Of a stretch of DNA of 64,000 bases, positions 44,192 through 52,720 are shown piece after piece. Both the position numbers and the translations under genes were made by a program. The notes under the pieces were generated by a model. It was not told where the DNA came from. It did no database searches and saw nothing but the letters and a program-made list of their open reading frames with translations. Source of the DNA: DATAXI01 sp963756185 (lineage in GTDB: Bacteria; Verrucomicrobiota; Verrucomicrobiia; Chthoniobacterales; Chthoniobacteraceae); NCBI GenBank assembly GCA_963756185.1, contig CAVWMS010000003.1, positions 186,001 to 250,000 of the forward strand. The letters are read 5' to 3'. Each line of letters opens with the position of its first letter. The first letter of the stretch is position 1.

Positions 44192-46105
44192 TCAGGGCGC
44201 GGGGCCGGACAGAGGCTCGAGGACGACACCGGAGGGATTGATGCTACATTTCAATCCTGCCAACTGGGCGATGTAGTTAACAGCCTCCATCAGCGGAGTA
44301 TTCGTCAGGGAAATAGTGATTTTTGCGTCGGAGCGAGTACCGGCCTTCAAGGTGATGCTGACCCCGCGCCGCGATGAATCCGGTTCGGTGATGTCCAAAT
44401 CGACGCTCTTTTGTGTCAGAAAATCCACGGCCTCACCCACTGTCACATCCTTAAATTCAAGTTTCGGGATGATGATTCGGTTGAGCTTGTCCTCAATGGA
44501 GCCCGGAACCGGGGTGGGCGCCGGAGGCGGGGGAGTCGCGGGAGACCCCGGGAATTTTTCGACGAGCGCGTCGATTAAATCCACATTTGAGGAGGTGTCA
44601 TGTACGATCAGCCGGCTCGTGGCCGGGAAATACACCGCGCTCGCTCCCGGAGGAAATTGGACGCCGTGGGCAGTCAGGACATCCATCGCCGCCTGCCGCT
44701 TTGGGATGAAACCCCCTGCCACCTTGTATTCTTTGGTGATCATTTCGTCCGTGTTCATGGAGGGCGGCACGATGATGACGGCGTATGGATCGATCTTGAA
44801 CTTTACATTGGCCAGCTCGCAGACGTACTTCAGAGCCTCGCCGAGCGGTATGTTGCTCACGGACAGGGTCATTCCTTTGGAGAAAGTAACGTCCAGCATC
44901 AGGACGATGTTCACGCCCCTGCGGCTGGGATCAGGCTCCTCGGTATCAAGTTCCTTGCTCTTCTCCTTCAGGAAATCGACCGCCTCGCGCAACGTGGCAT
45001 CGCGGAACTCGATCTTGGGAATGATGATGCGGTTGAGCTTGTTCCGAATGGATTCCGTATGGTCCAGAGGGGCGGTTTTCGCAACGGGCGTTGTGCCCGG
45101 CACAGGCTGGTTCGGCTGCGCATGGGTGGCTCCCAGCACTCCCAGCATCATGATTGCCGCTCCCGCCGCGATGCCGCTCACCGGGCCGTGACGCCGATAC
45201 CGGGCGATTGCCTCGATGCGCGATCGCAGCACGCGGCCGGCCTCAAAGATACCCACAAAACCGAGGCTCAACCCGCGCGTATAATGGACGGACTGGATCT
45301 TGAGCAACACACCGCCGTAGTCGCCGCGGCAGTCGCACGGTTCGGAAATGAGCACCTGGGCATCGCAAGCGGATTCACGATCCTGCCTCGCGCGCCAGGT
45401 CGCCAGCCAAAGCACCGGATTGAACCAGTGCAGCGCATTGAGGAAACAGACCAGGGCGTTTATCCGCAGGTCGAAACGTTTGAGGTGCATCAATTCATGC
45501 TTCAACACAAGGCGCGCTTCCTTGCCGTCAAAAGTGGCCGCAAAATCGGCGGGCAGCAGCAGCATTGGCCGCAGCAAGCCCGTCACGGCCGGGCTTTCCA
45601 CCACCCGGGAGAGGATCACCCGCGGCGAATGACGCAGATGAAGTTCGGCGCACAACGAGCCGATCATCCTCGTGAGCGAATCATCCTGCGCTTCGGCCGC
45701 GAGCATGTACCGGCGCAGCGCCCCTTTATAGAGCACGAGGCCTGCGCCAAGGCTCAACGCCGCCCCGGCAGCCCAAACAATGCCAGCCGCCTCCTCCTTC
45801 CAGTCCGGCGAGGAAACACTCGCCAACGGCGAGGCAGTAGAGGTCTCCTCGACAACCGCGACCGCCGATAAAATCTGCGCGGGAGCATGCGCGCGCGCGG
45901 CGAACAGATTCTCCGCGCTCCAGCGGCTTCGCGGAAGCACGGGCAGCACGAGCACCAGGAGCACCGGCAACCAAAGCGCATACCGGCAGCGAGCCGAAAT
46001 GAGGCTGCGCAGGGCGAATTGAAGAATCAATACCGCGACGGCCAGAAGCGATGCCCGCAGACTGGCATCCAGGATCCAGTTGAACACGGACAAAATGATG
46101 TTCAT
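44192..46105 (-). CDS. BlaR1-like M56 membrane metallopeptidase fused to two STN-like domains
   Basis: The 637-residue protein has N-terminal transmembrane helices (~1-60), an M56 zinc protease core with HELMH at 203-207 and a downstream ESACDAQ third-ligand motif, then a last transmembrane helix (~330-350, GAAIMMLGVLGATHA). After this BlaR1 and MecR1 have a penicillin-binding sensor. Here instead lie two ~90-residue modules, ~362-460 and ~548-637, each starting NRIIIPK(I/L)EF(R/K)D and ending SNIPLGEALKYVCELA or TNTPLMEAVNYIAQLA, like secretin STN domains. It should cleave the adjacent BlaI on a periplasmic signal. The signal is probably not a beta-lactam. Start at ATG 46105; 46150 would overlap blaI. 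Confidence 0.85.
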   Translation of the reverse strand: MNIILSVFNWILDASLRASLLAVAVLILQFALRSLISARCRYALWLPVLLVLVLPVLPRSRWSAENLFAARAHAPAQILSAVAVVEETSTASPLASVSSPDWKEEAAGIVWAAGAALSLGAGLVLYKGALRRYMLAAEAQDDSLTRMIGSLCAELHLRHSPRVILSRVVESPAVTGLLRPMLLLPADFAATFDGKEARLVLKHELMHLKRFDLRINALVCFLNALHWFNPVLWLATWRARQDRESACDAQVLISEPCDCRGDYGGVLLKIQSVHYTRGLSLGFVGIFEAGRVLRSRIEAIARYRRHGPVSGIAAGAAIMMLGVLGATHAQPNQPVPGTTPVAKTAPLDHTESIRNKLNRIIIPKIEFRDATLREAVDFLKEKSKELDTEEPDPSRRGVNIVLMLDVTFSKGMTLSVSNIPLGEALKYVCELANVKFKIDPYAVIIVPPSMNTDEMITKEYKVAGGFIPKRQAAMDVLTAHGVQFPPGASAVYFPATSRLIVHDTSSNVDLIDALVEKFPGSPATPPPPAPTPVPGSIEDKLNRIIIPKLEFKDVTVGEAVDFLTQKSVDLDITEPDSSRRGVSITLKAGTRSDAKITISLTNTPLMEAVNYIAQLAGLKCSINPSGVVLEPLSGPAP

Positions 46106-46127
46106 GGGGAGGATTGCGGTCAGCGGG

Positions 46128-46505
46128 TTATTTGCCGGTGGATCGATCAAGGAGCTTCTTCAGTTCCTTCACCTCTGCGGGGGTAAGCCTCGCGTTGGCG
46201 GCGAAATGGATGAGCAGCGGTTTTGCGGCGCCGCGAAACACGCGCCGCATGAACGACTCGCCCTCGGCCAGGACGCAGGCCTCCCGCTTTACCGCGGGCA
46301 TGAAGGTCGTCGTGTCGGCGGCGTTTTCACCGGTCTTGAGCGCTCCTTTCTCGACCAGGCGCTTGAGCAGGGTCCGAACGGTATTCTCCGCCCAGTTTGT
46401 CGCGGGGCGCAGCGTCTTCGTCACTTCGGATGCCGTCTGGGGCGAGCGCTCCCAAAGCGCCTCCATGACAGTCCACTCGGATTTGGCAATATCGGGCGGT
46501 CGCAT
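46128..46505 (-). CDS. blaI: BlaI/MecI-family repressor
   Basis: The 125-residue protein has a winged helix (DIAKSEWTVMEALWERSPQTASEVTKTL) and the leucine-rich C-terminal dimer region (LTPAEVKELKKLL). BlaI proteins are ~126 residues and repress by binding TACA/TGTA half-sites; cleavage by the M56 partner releases DNA. Its gene is followed after 22 nt by the M56 gene. Two longer starts (46535, 46547) exist, but the two dyads at 46520-46552 would then lie inside coding sequence, and MRPPDIAKSEW at 46505 fits the family length. Confidence 0.88.
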   Translation of the reverse strand: MRPPDIAKSEWTVMEALWERSPQTASEVTKTLRPATNWAENTVRTLLKRLVEKGALKTGENAADTTTFMPAVKREACVLAEGESFMRRVFRGAAKPLLIHFAANARLTPAEVKELKKLLDRSTGK

Positions 46506-46571
46506 TTCCGCAGTTTCACTACACTTGTAATGCATTGTCAATGACAAATGTCGTGATACGGTCCGGGTAGG
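46506..46571 (-). promoter_or_regulatory. BlaI-type operator pair and promoter of the blaI-M56 operon
   Basis: TACACTTGTA (46520-46529) and GACAAATGTC (46543-46552) are perfect dyads of TACA/TGTA type, centres 23 bp apart, about two helical turns. A third palindrome TTGTCAATGACAA overlaps the second. On the minus strand TTGACA (46536-46541) could be the -35 box, though the -10 is weak. This fits autorepression by BlaI. Confidence 0.7.
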
Positions 46572-47260
46572 TTATTTCGTCTCCGGTCTGAAACGGTATC
46601 CCGCCCCGCGCACCGTCTCGATCAACTCCGGCGCCGCCGGGTCGCGCTCGATCCGCTTGCGCAGCTTTGCGATGTGCTGGTCCAGCGTCCGCGACTCCGG
46701 AAAATAATCGATCCCCCAGCACCGGTTGAGCAGCGTGTCGCGATCCACCACCTCCCCGCTCTGCTCGTGCAATAACTCGAGGATCGCCGCCTCGCGCGGC
46801 GACAAATCGATCTGCGTCCCATTGCGCTCGGCGCGCAGTTCCCGCGGATAAACCGTCAGGTCCCGCATCGCAAAACTTCGCCCGGGCTGACCCCCCTGCT
46901 GCTGCGCCCGGCGCAGCGCCGCGCGCACCCGCGCGAGGAATTCATGTTTGCCGAACGGTTTCCGCACAAAGTCATCCGCCCCCAACTGCAAGCCGACCAC
47001 CACGTCGATCTCCTCGCTCTTCGCCGATAGGAACAGCAGCGGCACGCGCGTATCCACCGCGCGCACCCGCCGGCACACATCGTACCCGCCCAGGTGCGGC
47101 ATCATGATGTCGAGGCAGAGCAGGTCCGGCCGCCGCTTTCCCAAAGCTCGAGCGCCTGCCGCCCGTCGCGCGCCGGAAGCACCTCGAATCCCTCCCCTTT
47201 CAGGCATGCCTCGAGCGAGTCGAGCGTCACGGGGTCGTCGTCCGCGATCAATATTTTCAT
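46572..47260 (-). CDS. OmpR/PhoB-type response regulator, one 1-base deletion
   Basis: Two frames join into a ~228-residue regulator. The N-terminus MKILIADDDPVTLDSLEACL is in one frame; from the block LLCLDIMMPHLGGYDVCRRV on, including the receiver Thr/Ser and Lys (FLSAK, VRKPFGKHEF) and the winged helix (ELLHEQSGEVVDRDTLLNRCWG, TLDQHIAKLRKRIE), it is in another. The jump is near 47147 (a missing base in GGGAAAGCGG). Asp in DIMMP is the phosphorylation site. Its start overlaps the kinase stop (ATGA at 47257-47260), so the kinase-regulator pair is coupled. Confidence 0.88.
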
Positions 47261-48858
47261 GCGGCTGAAATCACTCCCAGGCCGGGCGCGGGCGGCGCCG
47301 GCATGCGCAATTGGAAGCTCGCTCCCCGCGCGCTCGGCGCCAGCCGCAGCGAGCCGCCGGCGCTCTCGGCCAATTCCCGCGCGATGGCAAGCCCTAGCCC
47401 CGTTCCCGTCGCCCCTTCGTTGATCCGGCTGTCCAGCCGCTCGAACGGCCGAAATATCCGCTCCGCCTCGTGCGCCGCGATCCCCGGCCCCTGGTCGGTC
47501 ACCGTCACCGTCAGCATTTCCCCTTCGACCCGCGAATCGATCCGCACCTCGCCCCCCGGCACATATTTTTCCACGTTCGAAAGGAGGTTCGCCAGGATTT
47601 GCGCGAACGCGTCCGCATCCATGAGGCACGGCCCCGAGTTTTCACCGGTGCAATTCACCGCCAGCCCGCGCCTTGCGAAAGAGGCCGCGAATTGGTCCAC
47701 GACCGTGCGAATGACGCTCGCCGGCGCGCACGCGCGTAGGTTGCGCGTTTCGATGCGCCCCTCCCGGCTGCGCGAAAATGTAAGCACGTTTTCGATCAGC
47801 CGTCCCAGCCGCTGCGCTTCCTCATGAACCAAACTCAAACGCCGCGCCGGCTCCGGCGAATCGTCGCCGATCCCCTCCGCCGCCAGATCGAGGTTCAGCA
47901 GGATATTGGTCAACGGCGTGCGCAACTCGTGCGACACGCGATTCACAAACGAAACGCGCTGCGCCGCAAGCGCCAGCGCCCGCCGCTGCTGCACGAACCC
48001 GAACACGCCCAGCAATGCCACCAGCACCGCCAGCGCCGCCGCCGCCGCCTGCGTCGGCGCATCGTACCCGACCCGGGTCTGCACCGGGTCCCACGCCGCA
48101 AGCTGCCACGTCCCGAATCGCGAATGAATCGGCAGGATAAAATCCGGCTCGCCCACCTGCTTCGGCCCGGCACCGGCAACCCGCCGGTCATCCGGCCCGA
48201 AAAGTTCGAACGGCATCCGCTCCGCGCGCAACGGCCCGAACCTACCCGGCGCCCACTGCCCAAACCACCGCTCGAGCACCGCGCCCAACGCGCTGGGATC
48301 GATCAGCAATACGACCGCCTGCCCATCGAATCTTTGCCAGAAAAAGAGCGGCTTGCCCGGCTCGTCGATCCAGCCCCAGGCCGCCCCTTTCTCCGGAATA
48401 TCCTGGCTCGACAGCAATACCCGCGAATGCGGCAGTTCCTCTTCGCTCACATGAAATGCCGGCTCCGGCAACTCGTCGGCATGGTTGAGATCGATCGGAT
48501 AATGAAAGTCCTCCATCGCTTTCGGATTTTCGCTGATGAACGACCACTCCTCGACGCCCACAATGCGATTGCACTCCTCCCAGATAGTTTGCTGTTCAAG
48601 GCCCGTCTGCATCGTGGACCGGATTAGTTGCCTCAAGTCTCCGTCGTAAAGCTGCTCGAGCCGCGCCAGTTCCGTCTGCAACTCGGTCGCCGTCGCGCGC
48701 ATCGGCGCGCGGTCGCCCGGCGCCTTCACCTGCTCCTCGCGTCGCGCCATGCGATTTCCGCCAAACAGAATCGCCGCCGCCGCGAGCATGAGCAGCCCCA
48801 GCGTGAAATAGGGAAGGGAGGAGCGCACCGCCCTGGTTTCTACCCGTTCCAACGGCAT
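47257..48858 (-). CDS. Membrane sensor histidine kinase
   Basis: The 533-residue protein has an N-terminal transmembrane helix (LPYFTLGLLMLAAAAILFG), a ~230-residue periplasmic sensor, a second helix (AAAAALAVLVALLGVFGFV), then HisKA with SHELRTPLTN (His ~310) and HATPase_c (NLLSNVEKYVPGG, DQGPGIAAHEAERIF, GTGLGLAIARELAES). It is a classical HK coupled by ATGA to the response regulator. The sensor domain is not recognised. The start at 48858 lies just 2 nt from the end of the upstream exoprotein gene, so all five minus-strand genes at 44192-50245 look like one cluster. Confidence 0.92.
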   Translation of the reverse strand: MPLERVETRAVRSSLPYFTLGLLMLAAAAILFGGNRMARREEQVKAPGDRAPMRATATELQTELARLEQLYDGDLRQLIRSTMQTGLEQQTIWEECNRIVGVEEWSFISENPKAMEDFHYPIDLNHADELPEPAFHVSEEELPHSRVLLSSQDIPEKGAAWGWIDEPGKPLFFWQRFDGQAVVLLIDPSALGAVLERWFGQWAPGRFGPLRAERMPFELFGPDDRRVAGAGPKQVGEPDFILPIHSRFGTWQLAAWDPVQTRVGYDAPTQAAAAALAVLVALLGVFGFVQQRRALALAAQRVSFVNRVSHELRTPLTNILLNLDLAAEGIGDDSPEPARRLSLVHEEAQRLGRLIENVLTFSRSREGRIETRNLRACAPASVIRTVVDQFAASFARRGLAVNCTGENSGPCLMDADAFAQILANLLSNVEKYVPGGEVRIDSRVEGEMLTVTVTDQGPGIAAHEAERIFRPFERLDSRINEGATGTGLGLAIARELAESAGGSLRLAPSARGASFQLRMPAPPAPGLGVISAA

Positions 48859-48859
48859 T

Positions 48860-50245
48860 TCACATCCCCAAATTGACGACCCGGATAAACCCCAGCCAGG
48901 TCTCGCCGTCATCCTTATGCCCGTTCACCCCGGTATCTCCGGGATGGCTGTAAGTGCCAATCAATGCGTGCTCGCCAATCCGGCTGGTGAATGAGGTTGT
49001 AATCTTGCGAGTCTCGAACAATGGCTGGGGTTGGAACTTTTGAAGCGTGGTCCCCGTCTGCAAATCCCCTTCGTAGGATACCATTTGAGGAACCATGTTC
49101 AGATCCACGATTTGCCCGGACGGATCGAGCACCGGCTCGACCTCCAAGGTCAACCCGACGCTCCTGGTCTCGAATGCCGTCGGAACGACCTCGAGTTTCG
49201 ACGGCAGAGGAACCCCGGTGCCGGTTAGATTGATTCCAAATTCGGTCGGATATCGATTCTCGCTGCATTCCTCGACCACTGCGCGCTGGCCTGACAATGT
49301 TCTGAGCACCGATTCCCGCTCGAGTTTCGCCTCGTGCTTTGCCTCGAGCGCCTTCACCGCATTGTAAATTTCCTCCCCCTGTACTCCCTGGCTGAGAATC
49401 TGTCGAGCCGCCTCCCGCTGCAGTGAATAGAACGTCAACTGGAGTTCCATCAGCCCCGATGCGCCCGCGCTCTTCACATCGGGGTGAATCGGAATCAAAT
49501 CGATCTTTCCGAACGCCAGACGGACATCCATTTGCGGCGATTGCCCGGCCTTTGACTCAAAATCCGGCGGCGCGCTGAACGTGCCCATGAACTCGAAGCG
49601 GCTGGGGCGCATTATCAAGGACGTTGTGAATTTGGCGGTCTGGAACAGGGGCTGCGCCATCGCCGGCGGTTTCGTAGAATCCCCGTATGCGTAGCGAAAG
49701 CCGAGAAAGTGAACGATTTGCGGTACGATATTCAAATTACAGATTGTTCCATCCGCTGAGACAGTTGGCTCGAGTTCAACAGTGTCTCCCACATTGCGCG
49801 TTTCAAAAGCGGATGCATAGACAGCCGGGTCTCCCGTCGGGGATCCCTGGTATTCGGTGGCATAACGGACCTCATCAACTTCTTCGTTGACTACTCTCTG
49901 ACCTGACTTGCCGGCAAGGCACATGAGCTTTTCGAGCCGTGCCTTGCCGGTGTTCATCAAGTCGAGCACAGCCTTGTGGCGCGCCTCGCCGTCGTTGCCG
50001 GCGTCCAATATCGAGGCGGCGTCCTCCTGGGCCATCGAATAGACCTCCATCGTGAAAATGAGGTTGGGCGACTCGTCTTGTTGCATATCATTGGAGCCGT
50101 CCGCTGTGACGTTTTTCACAAACGGATCACGACGTGGCGACGCGACAGGCGAAGGCGACGGGCTCGGTGACTGGCTCTGGCCGGGCGCCGGAAGAGCAAG
50201 GACGATTGCCAGGGCAGGGAGGACGAAAAATGGCAGGATTTTCAT
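48860..50245 (-). CDS. Exported protein with two tandem secretin-core-like domains
   Basis: The 461-residue protein has a signal peptide (MKILPFFVLPALAIVLALPAPG) and a Ser/Pro linker. Two ~190-residue repeats follow, each with a helical hairpin (LDLMNTGKARLEKLMCL and IYNAVKALEAKHEAKLERES) and a strand-rich block: FETRNVGDTVELEPTV..DGTICNLNIVPQ and FETRSVGLTLEVEPVLDPSGQIVDLNMVPQ. The latter, with downstream PLF(Q/E)T(A/R)K.TTS and a Gly-rich strand (GTYS), resembles the secretin-family beta-domain, but there is no gate or full barrel. It begins the kinase-regulator-blaI cluster. Two adjacent secretin-like pieces in one exported protein suggest a new architecture. Confidence 0.7.
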   Translation of the reverse strand: MKILPFFVLPALAIVLALPAPGQSQSPSPSPSPVASPRRDPFVKNVTADGSNDMQQDESPNLIFTMEVYSMAQEDAASILDAGNDGEARHKAVLDLMNTGKARLEKLMCLAGKSGQRVVNEEVDEVRYATEYQGSPTGDPAVYASAFETRNVGDTVELEPTVSADGTICNLNIVPQIVHFLGFRYAYGDSTKPPAMAQPLFQTAKFTTSLIMRPSRFEFMGTFSAPPDFESKAGQSPQMDVRLAFGKIDLIPIHPDVKSAGASGLMELQLTFYSLQREAARQILSQGVQGEEIYNAVKALEAKHEAKLERESVLRTLSGQRAVVEECSENRYPTEFGINLTGTGVPLPSKLEVVPTAFETRSVGLTLEVEPVLDPSGQIVDLNMVPQMVSYEGDLQTGTTLQKFQPQPLFETRKITTSFTSRIGEHALIGTYSHPGDTGVNGHKDDGETWLGFIRVVNLGM

Positions 50246-50347
50246 GCGAGTTGCCGCCGATCATGGACCCGGCCCCGCCCCCCCGGGTCAACCACCGGTC
50301 AATCCCATGTAAAAGTTCCGTAAAAACCGCCTTTTTCGGCGTCAAAT

Positions 50348-50382
50348 CATTCGAATTTCGAAGTTCGAATTTCGAATTTTTC
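50348..50382 (-). repeat. Heptad array m
   Basis: On the minus strand: ATTCGAA, ATTCGAA, CTTCGAA, ATTCGAA. It lies ~50 nt before the ptsN-like start, in the 187-nt divergent spacer 50246-50432. Confidence 0.86.
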
Positions 50383-50432
50383 CCCATTTTCTGCCTTTTT
50401 TCGCGCGCATTTTGCTCTAAAATTCAGCGAGA

Positions 50433-50879
50433 ATGTCAGCATTCAGCGCCGCGCAGCTCCTCCATCCCTCCCGAATCCTGCTGGATATCGCCGCCGCGAA
50501 CAAGAATGAGGCCATCCTCGAAGTGGCCGGAGCAGTCCGCCGCGATGAAAACGTGCTCGATTTCAGCCGTTTTTGCGCGGAATTGCTCGCGCGCGACGAG
50601 CTGAAATCGACCGCCGCCGGATTCGGCGTCGCTTTTCCCCATGCCCGGACCGATGCGGTCGGGGAAATCGTCGTTGCCGCGGGCCGCAGCGCCGCGGGCG
50701 TGCGATTTGGAGATGAGATGGTCAACTTCATCTTCGTCATCGGCACGCCGCGGGAAAAGGTGAGCGAGTATCTGGTCGCCGTGGGCGGCCTGGCGCGGCT
50801 GTTGCGCGCCGAAAAGACGCGGGCCGCGCTCGCCGCGGCGGCGACGCCCGCGGATTTCATCAAGGCGCTGGGGGCCTGA
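50433..50879 (+). CDS. PTS EIIA (PtsN-like) domain protein
   Basis: The 148-residue single-domain protein is of the PTS EIIA fructose/nitrogen type. The phospho-acceptor is His70 in GFGVAFPHARTDAV, preceded by the family helix and strand pattern (AILEVAGAVRRDENVLDFSRFC). Stand-alone EIIA-Ntr proteins regulate transport and nitrogen or potassium metabolism instead of moving sugar. Its stop is 2 nt from the start of a ClC channel gene, suggesting it controls that channel; this pairing is an inference. Confidence 0.85.
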   Translation: MSAFSAAQLLHPSRILLDIAAANKNEAILEVAGAVRRDENVLDFSRFCAELLARDELKSTAAGFGVAFPHARTDAVGEIVVAAGRSAAGVRFGDEMVNFIFVIGTPREKVSEYLVAVGGLARLLRAEKTRAALAAAATPADFIKALGA

Positions 50880-50881
50880 AG

Positions 50882-52699
50882 ATGGACGCTCCGAACGCCG
50901 GCCCGGAAAACGCGAAGCCGGCAAGCCTGCGCCCCCATCTGCTGCCGCTGCTGAAGTTTCGCGTCTGGCTGGGCGAGCGATTTCGCCCCACGGAGCTGCA
51001 GGTGACGCTCCTCTGGGCGGGCCTGGTCGGTTTTTGCGGCGGGACCTCGTCGCTGCTCTTTCGCAGGGCCACGAACGCGGTGCACCTGCTCTTGACCGGG
51101 TCGGGCAAAGCCCTGGTCGATTCATTCTGGGACATGCCGCTGTGGCAGCGATTTGTGACGCCGGTCATCGGAGGCCTGCTGGCCGGCGCGACGCTGCATT
51201 TCGGCATGCGCTTCACCAGCAAGGCGAAATCGACCGATTACATGGAGGCCATCGTGCTGGGCGAAGGGAACGTGCCCTTTCGCTCGAGCCTGGTGAAATC
51301 GGCCTCCGCGCTATTTACCATCGCCACGGGCGGGTCCATCGGGCGCGAAGGTCCGCTGGTGCAACTGGCCGCCGTGCTCGCGTCGCTGCCTGGGCGGCTG
51401 CGCCACTGGCCGCCGCCGCGCAAGCGCCTCATCGTGGCCTGCGGCGCGGCGGCGGGCATCGCTTCCGCTTACAACGCGCCGTTCGCCGGCGCGCTCTTCG
51501 TGGCGGAGATCATCCTCGGCTCGATCGCGATGGAGAGCTTTGGGCCGCTCGTGTTCGCCTCGGTCATCGCGACATTGACCGTGCGCCATTCGCCGATGAT
51601 CGGCGACAACCCGCTCTACAGGGTTCCGTCGTTCAAGCTGAACTCCGCCTGGGAAATCTTTCCCTACGCGCTGCTGGGTGTCGCCGCGGGCCTGGCGGCG
51701 CCGTGGTTTTTGCGTTTCCTGCGGCTCTGCGAATCGTTGTTCGAGCGGACGAAATTGCCGCTCATCCCCCGGCTGGCGCTGGGCGGCGTGGTCGTCGGCG
51801 CGCTCGCCATCTTTCATCCCGAAGTCACGGGAAACGGCTACTCCTCGATCGACAGCATCCTCAATGACAAATGGAAATGGGAACTGCTCCTGGCTGTCTT
51901 TGCCTTCAAGGTCATCGCCACCGGCGCGACGTTCGGCTCCGGCGCGGTCGGCGGCGTTTTCACCCCGACGCTCTTTGTCGGCTCGAGCCTTGGCTACCTG
52001 GTGGGATGCGTGTTTCACGCGATCTGGCCGCATTCCGCGCTGACGCCCAGCGCGTTCGCGCTGGTGGGCATGGGGGCCTTCCTCGCCGCGACGACGCACG
52101 CGCCGGTGATGGCGATGCTGATGGGGTTCGAGCTTACGTACGATTACGCGATCATCCTGCCGCTGATGCTCGGGTGCGTGATCGCCTATTATTTATCCAT
52201 CGGCGTCGAGCCGGCATCGATCTACGCCGAGGCCCTCAAACGCAAGGGGGCGCGCCTTTTCGACGAGCAATTGAGCCGGCTGCGCGTGCTCGACCTGATG
52301 AAAGCCGGCCCGCCGGTAGTCTCAGTGACCGCCGGATTCAACGAGATCGCGCAAAACTTCATCTCGCACCGGTACAATTACCTCTACGTCGTGGACAAGG
52401 ACCGGCATTTCCTCGGCGTCGTTTCGCTGCACGATATCAAGCCCTACCTGAACGAGCCGCAAATGGCGGACGTGATCATCGCCGAGGATATCATGCACGA
52501 GGATTTCGCGACCGTGACGCCCGATGTCCCGCTGACACAGGCGCTCGAATATTTTGCGCATCACGACGGCGAGCGCCTGCCGGTGCTCGACGGCCCGGAC
52601 CGCAAGCTGCTCGGCAGCGTTTCGAAGAGCGACCTCATGCTCGCAATCGCCGACCGCGCGACAACCAGGACGCCGGCGGCGCCGCAAAAGGCCGCGTGA
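50882..52699 (+). CDS. ClC-family chloride channel/antiporter with CBS domains
   Basis: The 605-residue protein has ~12 helices with ClC selectivity elements: GREGPLVQLAAV (~153), the GxFxP-type GSGAVGGVFTPTLFVGSSLG (~350), and a conserved proline-rich turn region. The first GSGIP-like loop reads GGTSSLLFRR, unlike the textbook motif. The C-terminal ~150 residues hold two CBS modules (VLDLMKAGPPVVSVTAGF; DIMHEDFATVTPDVPL), which bind nucleotides in related channels. It is coupled to the upstream EIIA-like gene. Ion specificity is not decided by sequence. Confidence 0.9.
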   Translation: MDAPNAGPENAKPASLRPHLLPLLKFRVWLGERFRPTELQVTLLWAGLVGFCGGTSSLLFRRATNAVHLLLTGSGKALVDSFWDMPLWQRFVTPVIGGLLAGATLHFGMRFTSKAKSTDYMEAIVLGEGNVPFRSSLVKSASALFTIATGGSIGREGPLVQLAAVLASLPGRLRHWPPPRKRLIVACGAAAGIASAYNAPFAGALFVAEIILGSIAMESFGPLVFASVIATLTVRHSPMIGDNPLYRVPSFKLNSAWEIFPYALLGVAAGLAAPWFLRFLRLCESLFERTKLPLIPRLALGGVVVGALAIFHPEVTGNGYSSIDSILNDKWKWELLLAVFAFKVIATGATFGSGAVGGVFTPTLFVGSSLGYLVGCVFHAIWPHSALTPSAFALVGMGAFLAATTHAPVMAMLMGFELTYDYAIILPLMLGCVIAYYLSIGVEPASIYAEALKRKGARLFDEQLSRLRVLDLMKAGPPVVSVTAGFNEIAQNFISHRYNYLYVVDKDRHFLGVVSLHDIKPYLNEPQMADVIIAEDIMHEDFATVTPDVPLTQALEYFAHHDGERLPVLDGPDRKLLGSVSKSDLMLAIADRATTRTPAAPQKAA

Positions 52700-52720
52700 C
52701 CGGCCGCGGATGCGCCGCGG

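Noticed and set aside
44192..46505. Beta-lactam resistance operon
   Set aside because: BlaI and an M56 protease are present, but the penicillin-binding sensor domain is replaced and no beta-lactamase or PBP2a-like gene is near.
48860..50245. A complete secretin (type II/III or pilus)
   Set aside because: The protein has two secretin-core-like repeats but lacks the N-domains in order, the full barrel length and the gate; it is too short for a pore-forming secretin.
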